Part shown: one piece after another, positions 61,175-64,000 of the stretch
How positions within the stretch are numbered: the stretch's first letter is position 1
Layout of the letters: every line of letters starts with the position of its first letter
Source: Nocardioides carbamazepini
Lineage (GTDB): Bacteria; Actinomycetota; Actinomycetes; Propionibacteriales; Nocardioidaceae
Direction: 5' to 3'
Assembly: GCF_024614185.1 (NCBI RefSeq)
Contig: NZ_JAHTLF010000012.1
Coordinates: 151,750 to 215,749, forward strand
DNA: 64,000 bases
Notes under the pieces: generated by a model
What the model saw: only the letters and a program-made list of their open reading frames with translations
Databases searched by the model: none
Told to the model about the DNA's origin: nothing
Program-made: the position numbers and the translations under genes

Positions 61175-62206
61175 CTACTGGCCGACGGTCACCGATCCGT
61201 TGTCGGCGTCGACCGGCACCAGCTCGATCCAGACCTTGCCGGCCGGGACCTTGAGCTCCGCGCCGTCAGCCGTGGCCAAGGTCAGCGTCGAGTTGACCTT
61301 GTCCTTGGACCAGGTGCCCTCGACCACCTGGCCGTTGTGGAACAGCTGCGCGGCGCCGGTGCCCTCGAACCTGCTCTCCGGCACGAAGCTGCCCGCGGGA
61401 TCCGTGTAGCCGGCGTCGACCACCTTCACCCGCAGGACCAGCACCGAGCCAGCCTCGAAGTGGTCGCCCTGGGCGGCGTTGGAGTTCGTGTTGGTGTAGG
61501 TGCCGTTCTCGAAGCGCCAGTTCGTCGTCCGGCTGCCGAAGTGCGCGGACAGGGTGGGGGCCGGCGTACCGCCCGCGAAGTCCGCCTCGGTGCCCCACGG
61601 CAGGTAGTCGGCCGGGCGCGACGTCTTGCCGTCCTCGGCCGCCTCGGCGACCTTCTTCAGGTCGGTGAAGAGGTTGTACGGCGCGCTGCGGCCGGACTTG
61701 CGGTAGAAGCCGGGCCCGCCCTCGCTGAAATACTTGATCTTGGCGCGGTCGATGCGGGGCAGTGTCTCCCGAGCGGCACCGCTCGTCGCGATGACTGCAC
61801 CGACGGGCGCCACGATGCCGATGTCGCTGGCCCGCATCGACCTGACCGGGCCGATGTCGCCGGGGAGCTGGGAGTAGTAGAACGCAGCGAGCCGGGTGAT
61901 CCCGCCCTCCACCAGCTCCTCGACCACGAGGTCGGCCTTGCTGAGCCCGACCTGCGGTGAGCTCGACGGCGAGTTGTCGATCTTGGTCACCACCACCGGA
62001 TGGTCCAGCTCGACGGATTCGCCCGCCTCCGCCTCGAGGCCGGTCAGCGGCCAGATCTGCGGCACCTCCGGCTCCGGGGTCGTCTCCGAGCTCCCGCCGT
62101 CCCCCGACTTCTTGTCACCGTCGTCCCCACCTCCGCATCCGGCGAGCACGAGGCTCAGCACGACGAGCGAGGCGGGCAGGGCGCTGCGGAGGGTGGAAGC
62201 ACGCAC
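61175..62206 (-). CDS. DUF3048 (YerB-like) lipoprotein
   Basis: About 343 residues. Lipobox LVLAGC, a Gly/Asp/Ser linker, then the DUF3048 domains: VVVTKIDNSPSSSPQVGLSKADLVVEELVEGGITRLAAFYYS and GPVRSMRASDI; the C-terminal half has WRFENGTYTNTNS. YerB-type proteins are surface proteins of unknown function. The GTG at 62206 lies 6 nt after a CAGACT hexamer; a GTG at 62224 is less likely. Convergent with tetR. Confidence 0.88.
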   Translation of the reverse strand: MRASTLRSALPASLVVLSLVLAGCGGGDDGDKKSGDGGSSETTPEPEVPQIWPLTGLEAEAGESVELDHPVVVTKIDNSPSSSPQVGLSKADLVVEELVEGGITRLAAFYYSQLPGDIGPVRSMRASDIGIVAPVGAVIATSGAARETLPRIDRAKIKYFSEGGPGFYRKSGRSAPYNLFTDLKKVAEAAEDGKTSRPADYLPWGTEADFAGGTPAPTLSAHFGSRTTNWRFENGTYTNTNSNAAQGDHFEAGSVLVLRVKVVDAGYTDPAGSFVPESRFEGTGAAQLFHNGQVVEGTWSKDKVNSTLTLATADGAELKVPAGKVWIELVPVDADNGSVTVGQ

Positions 62207-62354
62207 CCGGTCAGTCTGTCCCACGCCGCGCCCCGAGGATGGAGCCGCCCCCGCGTGTCGCGCGGCGGGGTCCGCTTCCGCGGCGACGGCCTGTGACGGG
62301 ATGGGCGCACGATGCGTCGTACAGGAGGAAGCGCAACGACGTCCCAGGAGTGCC

Positions 62355-62873
62355 GTGTTCGAGCCTGACCCCCCGGTCCCCGATCCGTTCGAGGAGTTCG
62401 CCCGCGCGCGGGCGCCACACCTCTACCGCGCCGCGTGGCTGCTCTGCGGCCACCGGGCCGAGGCCGAGGACCTGGTCCAGGAGACCCTGGCGAAGGTCTA
62501 CGTGCGGATGCACCGCCGCCGCGGACCGCGCCTGGACAACCCGGCGGCGTACGCCCAGACGGTGCTGACCCGCACCTTCATCAGTGCCCGGCGGCGGGCG
62601 AGCAGCACCGAGGTGCCGTACGCCGACCTGCCGGGCCTCGACACGGCCGGCGCCGACGGCGGTGCGGATCACGCCGGGACGACCGACCTGCGACTCGCGC
62701 TCACCGAGGCACTCGCCGACCTCGCGCCGGTCGACCGGGCCGTCGTGGTGCTGCGGCACCTCGACGGCCTGTCCGTCGAGGAGGTCGCGCACGCCCTGGG
62801 ACTCACCTCGGGAGCGGTCCGCAATCGGAGCATGCGCGCCCTGGCGCGGATGCGGAAGGAGGCACTGCGATGA
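62355..62873 (+). CDS. ECF sigma factor, SigE-like subfamily
   Basis: 172 residues. Region 2: FARARAPHLYRAAWLLCGHRAEAEDLVQETLAKVYVRM; region 4: LADLAPVDRAVVVLRHLDGLSVEEVAHALGLTSGAVRNRSMRAL. The GTG at 62355 has AGGAG 5 nt upstream. Its stop overlaps the next gene (ATGA), the usual pairing of a sigma factor with its membrane-bound regulator. Confidence 0.93.
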   Translation: MFEPDPPVPDPFEEFARARAPHLYRAAWLLCGHRAEAEDLVQETLAKVYVRMHRRRGPRLDNPAAYAQTVLTRTFISARRRASSTEVPYADLPGLDTAGADGGADHAGTTDLRLALTEALADLAPVDRAVVVLRHLDGLSVEEVAHALGLTSGAVRNRSMRALARMRKEALR

Positions 62874-63847
62874 ACGAGCACGACCTGACCACCGTCATGG
62901 AGCGCGCCGCGGAGCGGCTGGACCCGGACGTCGCGGACCTGGTGGCCGGCGGCGCCCGCCGGGGCCGCCGTCGGCTGCGCCGGCGCCGCGCGACCGTCGG
63001 CGTCTCCGGCGCGGTGGTCGCCGCCCTGGCCGTCGGCGCCGTCGCCTGGGCGTCGTCCCCCGGCGGCGGGACGGCGCGCGACCTCCCGGTCGCCACCCCG
63101 CCCGCGGGCGGAAGCACCGCGCCGGGCGACGGCCAGCGCGGCCTGCCCGACGACGACGCCCTGGTGCAGCGGCTGCTCGACCACCTGCCCGACGGCGAGG
63201 TCACCGACCTCACGACCACGCCGGTGTGGGACCAGCCCGATGCGCCCTACCAGCGCGGCCTGGAGATCGGACTGCGCCTCGACGGCGCGGCCGTCGAGGT
63301 CAGGTTCTACGACGGGAGCGTCGACCCGGAGGGCTGGGCCCGGTCCCTGGACCCCGGCCCGAAGCCCGCGGGCTGTGACGCGTCGCTGGTCGACGCGGAC
63401 CAGAAGACCTGGAGCCAGGCCATCCGCGACGCCGCCGAGACCGCCACGGACGTGAGAGGGTTCGATCGGGCCAACCCGCCGCCGGCGCTGCCTCCCCGCT
63501 CCCCTGAACAGGAGTGCATCTCGTGGGCCAGCGGGATGCGCGAGCAGAAGTGCGCCGCCGATCCGGCCTGCCTGGCCAAGCGGACGGCGTACTCGCCGGA
63601 GAAGAGGTGTGGGCCCGAGGGCCGTCAGCTCCCCGACGGGTCCTGGCTGTGGCCGCGCTCCGGCGACGGCGGCGACGGCTCCGACACCAGCGGCTTCACG
63701 GGCAACTGGGCCTCGATCTGCCGCGCCGACGGCTGGACGGTCGACGTCAGCGCCTTCAACAGCCCCGACGGCGACACCCAACCGACGACGGTCGTGTCCG
63801 ACGAGCCGCCGCTCTCGCTTGAGCAGGTGACCTCGCCGACGGGGTAG
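62870..63847 (+). CDS. Membrane protein coupled to the ECF sigma factor (probable regulator)
   Basis: 325 residues. A short basic cytoplasmic segment (GGARRGRRRLRRRR), one membrane helix (VSGAVVAALAVGAVAWA) and an outer domain of about 250 residues with several Cys (QECISWASGMREQKCAADPACLAKR). No classic zinc-type anti-sigma motif is seen at the N-terminus, so the regulator role rests on position. The C-terminus ends abruptly as LSLEQVTSPTG at the junction with the convergent LON-domain gene and may be shortened. Confidence 0.78.
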   Translation: MNEHDLTTVMERAAERLDPDVADLVAGGARRGRRRLRRRRATVGVSGAVVAALAVGAVAWASSPGGGTARDLPVATPPAGGSTAPGDGQRGLPDDDALVQRLLDHLPDGEVTDLTTTPVWDQPDAPYQRGLEIGLRLDGAAVEVRFYDGSVDPEGWARSLDPGPKPAGCDASLVDADQKTWSQAIRDAAETATDVRGFDRANPPPALPPRSPEQECISWASGMREQKCAADPACLAKRTAYSPEKRCGPEGRQLPDGSWLWPRSGDGGDGSDTSGFTGNWASICRADGWTVDVSAFNSPDGDTQPTTVVSDEPPLSLEQVTSPTG

Positions 63848-64000
63848 TCACCGTGGGTCAGCAGCCGGTCGAGCTGGATCCGGTCGCGGCCTACAGCGAC
63901 GATGTCGAAGCTTCCGTCCTCACGGGCCTCGACGTCGGTCAGCTGCAGTCGCACGCCGACCCGGTAGAGCGACTGGTTGCCGTGGTCGCCGACCTCGTAG
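63625..64000 (-). CDS. LON substrate-binding-domain protein, 5' partial, 3' end anomalous
   Basis: The 5' end lies beyond the window. From 64000 to about 63830 the frame reads YEVGDHGNQSLYRVGVRLQL, then GSFDIVAVGRDRIQLDRL and THGDYPVGEV, clear Lon N-terminal-domain sequence. Past 63830 it continues as antisense of the upstream gene, with low-complexity Ser/Gly/Pro residues, to a stop at 63625. About 80-100 residues of the usual C-terminus are absent, so this copy looks truncated. Confidence 0.55.
   Translation of the reverse strand, partial: YEVGDHGNQSLYRVGVRLQLTDVEAREDGSFDIVAVGRDRIQLDRLLTHGDYPVGEVTCSSESGGSSDTTVVGWVSPSGLLKALTSTVQPSARQIEAQLPVKPLVSEPSPPSPERGHSQDPSGS

Overview
The window comes from a high-GC actinobacterium, most probably a Nocardioides-like member of the Nocardioidaceae. 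The grounds are the very GC-rich sequence, a DUF222/HNH protein, PafB/PafC, the Mec-CysO-CysM sulfur-carrier operon, ClpS next to DUF2017, DUF3039, DUF3048, DUF3152, DUF3618, and frequent GTG starts with ATGA or GTGA overlaps. At least 14 genes have an extended -10 hexamer of the form TANNNT placed 6-7 nt before the start codon, which indicates leaderless transcripts. No gene-free stretch exceeds 300 bases.

Layout. 1-5.7 kb: 5'-cut DUF222/HNH protein, nucleotidyltransferase, MarR-GNAT fusion regulator, pirin, FAD oxidoreductase. 5.7-8.3 kb: tRNA-Lys(CTT), Ser/Thr kinase, GAF-ANTAR regulator, a 55-residue protein. 8.4-11.1 kb: pafBC, a GroES-like protein and DUF3618. 11.1-13.5 kb: an ECF metal transporter (CbiM, PDGLE protein, CbiQ, CbiO) whose divergent promoter carries a Nur-like box, which points to nickel. 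13.7-15.6 kb: Bcp peroxiredoxin, a membrane protein, tRNA-Leu(TAG). 15.6-26.4 kb: a lipoprotein translationally coupled to a 3409-residue secreted mosaic protein with an embedded SGNH esterase. 26.5-32.5 kb: rph-rdgB, a second SGNH hydrolase, an ABC-2 exporter, and a divergent NarL-type two-component pair. 32.5-35.3 kb: a small unknown protein, a PIN toxin-antitoxin pair, an Rv1339-type metallo-beta-lactamase-fold hydrolase and murI. 35.4-40.3 kb: secreted phosphodiesterase, DUF3152 metallopeptidase, mec-cysO-cysM, acyl desaturase. 40.3-46.3 kb: a CitAB-type two-component system divergent from tctCBA-usp, a tricarboxylate-transport locus. 46.3-50.7 kb: DUF2017-clpS, DUF1697, MarR-MFS, a thioesterase and an HxlR regulator. 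50.7-56.9 kb: iron-siderophore ABC uptake and a helicase-DUF3039 pair. 56.9-64 kb: TetR-MFS exporter, YqgE, an unknown protein, TetR, DUF3048 lipoprotein, ECF sigma factor with its membrane partner, and a LON-domain gene cut by the window edge.

The backbone clpS-DUF2017 / mec-cysO-cysM / murI-MBL / rph-rdgB follows the order I remember for Mycobacterium tuberculosis Rv1331-Rv1341. Accessory blocks (Tct uptake, desaturase, secreted hydrolases, TA pair, ABC/TCS) are interleaved in it. The most unusual items are the giant mosaic esterase operon, a CysO sulfur carrier with two residues after its diglycine, a 32-bp-period array of direct and inverted repeats that fills one intergenic region, the Nur-like box, and a convergent junction where two genes both seem to have lost their 3' ends.
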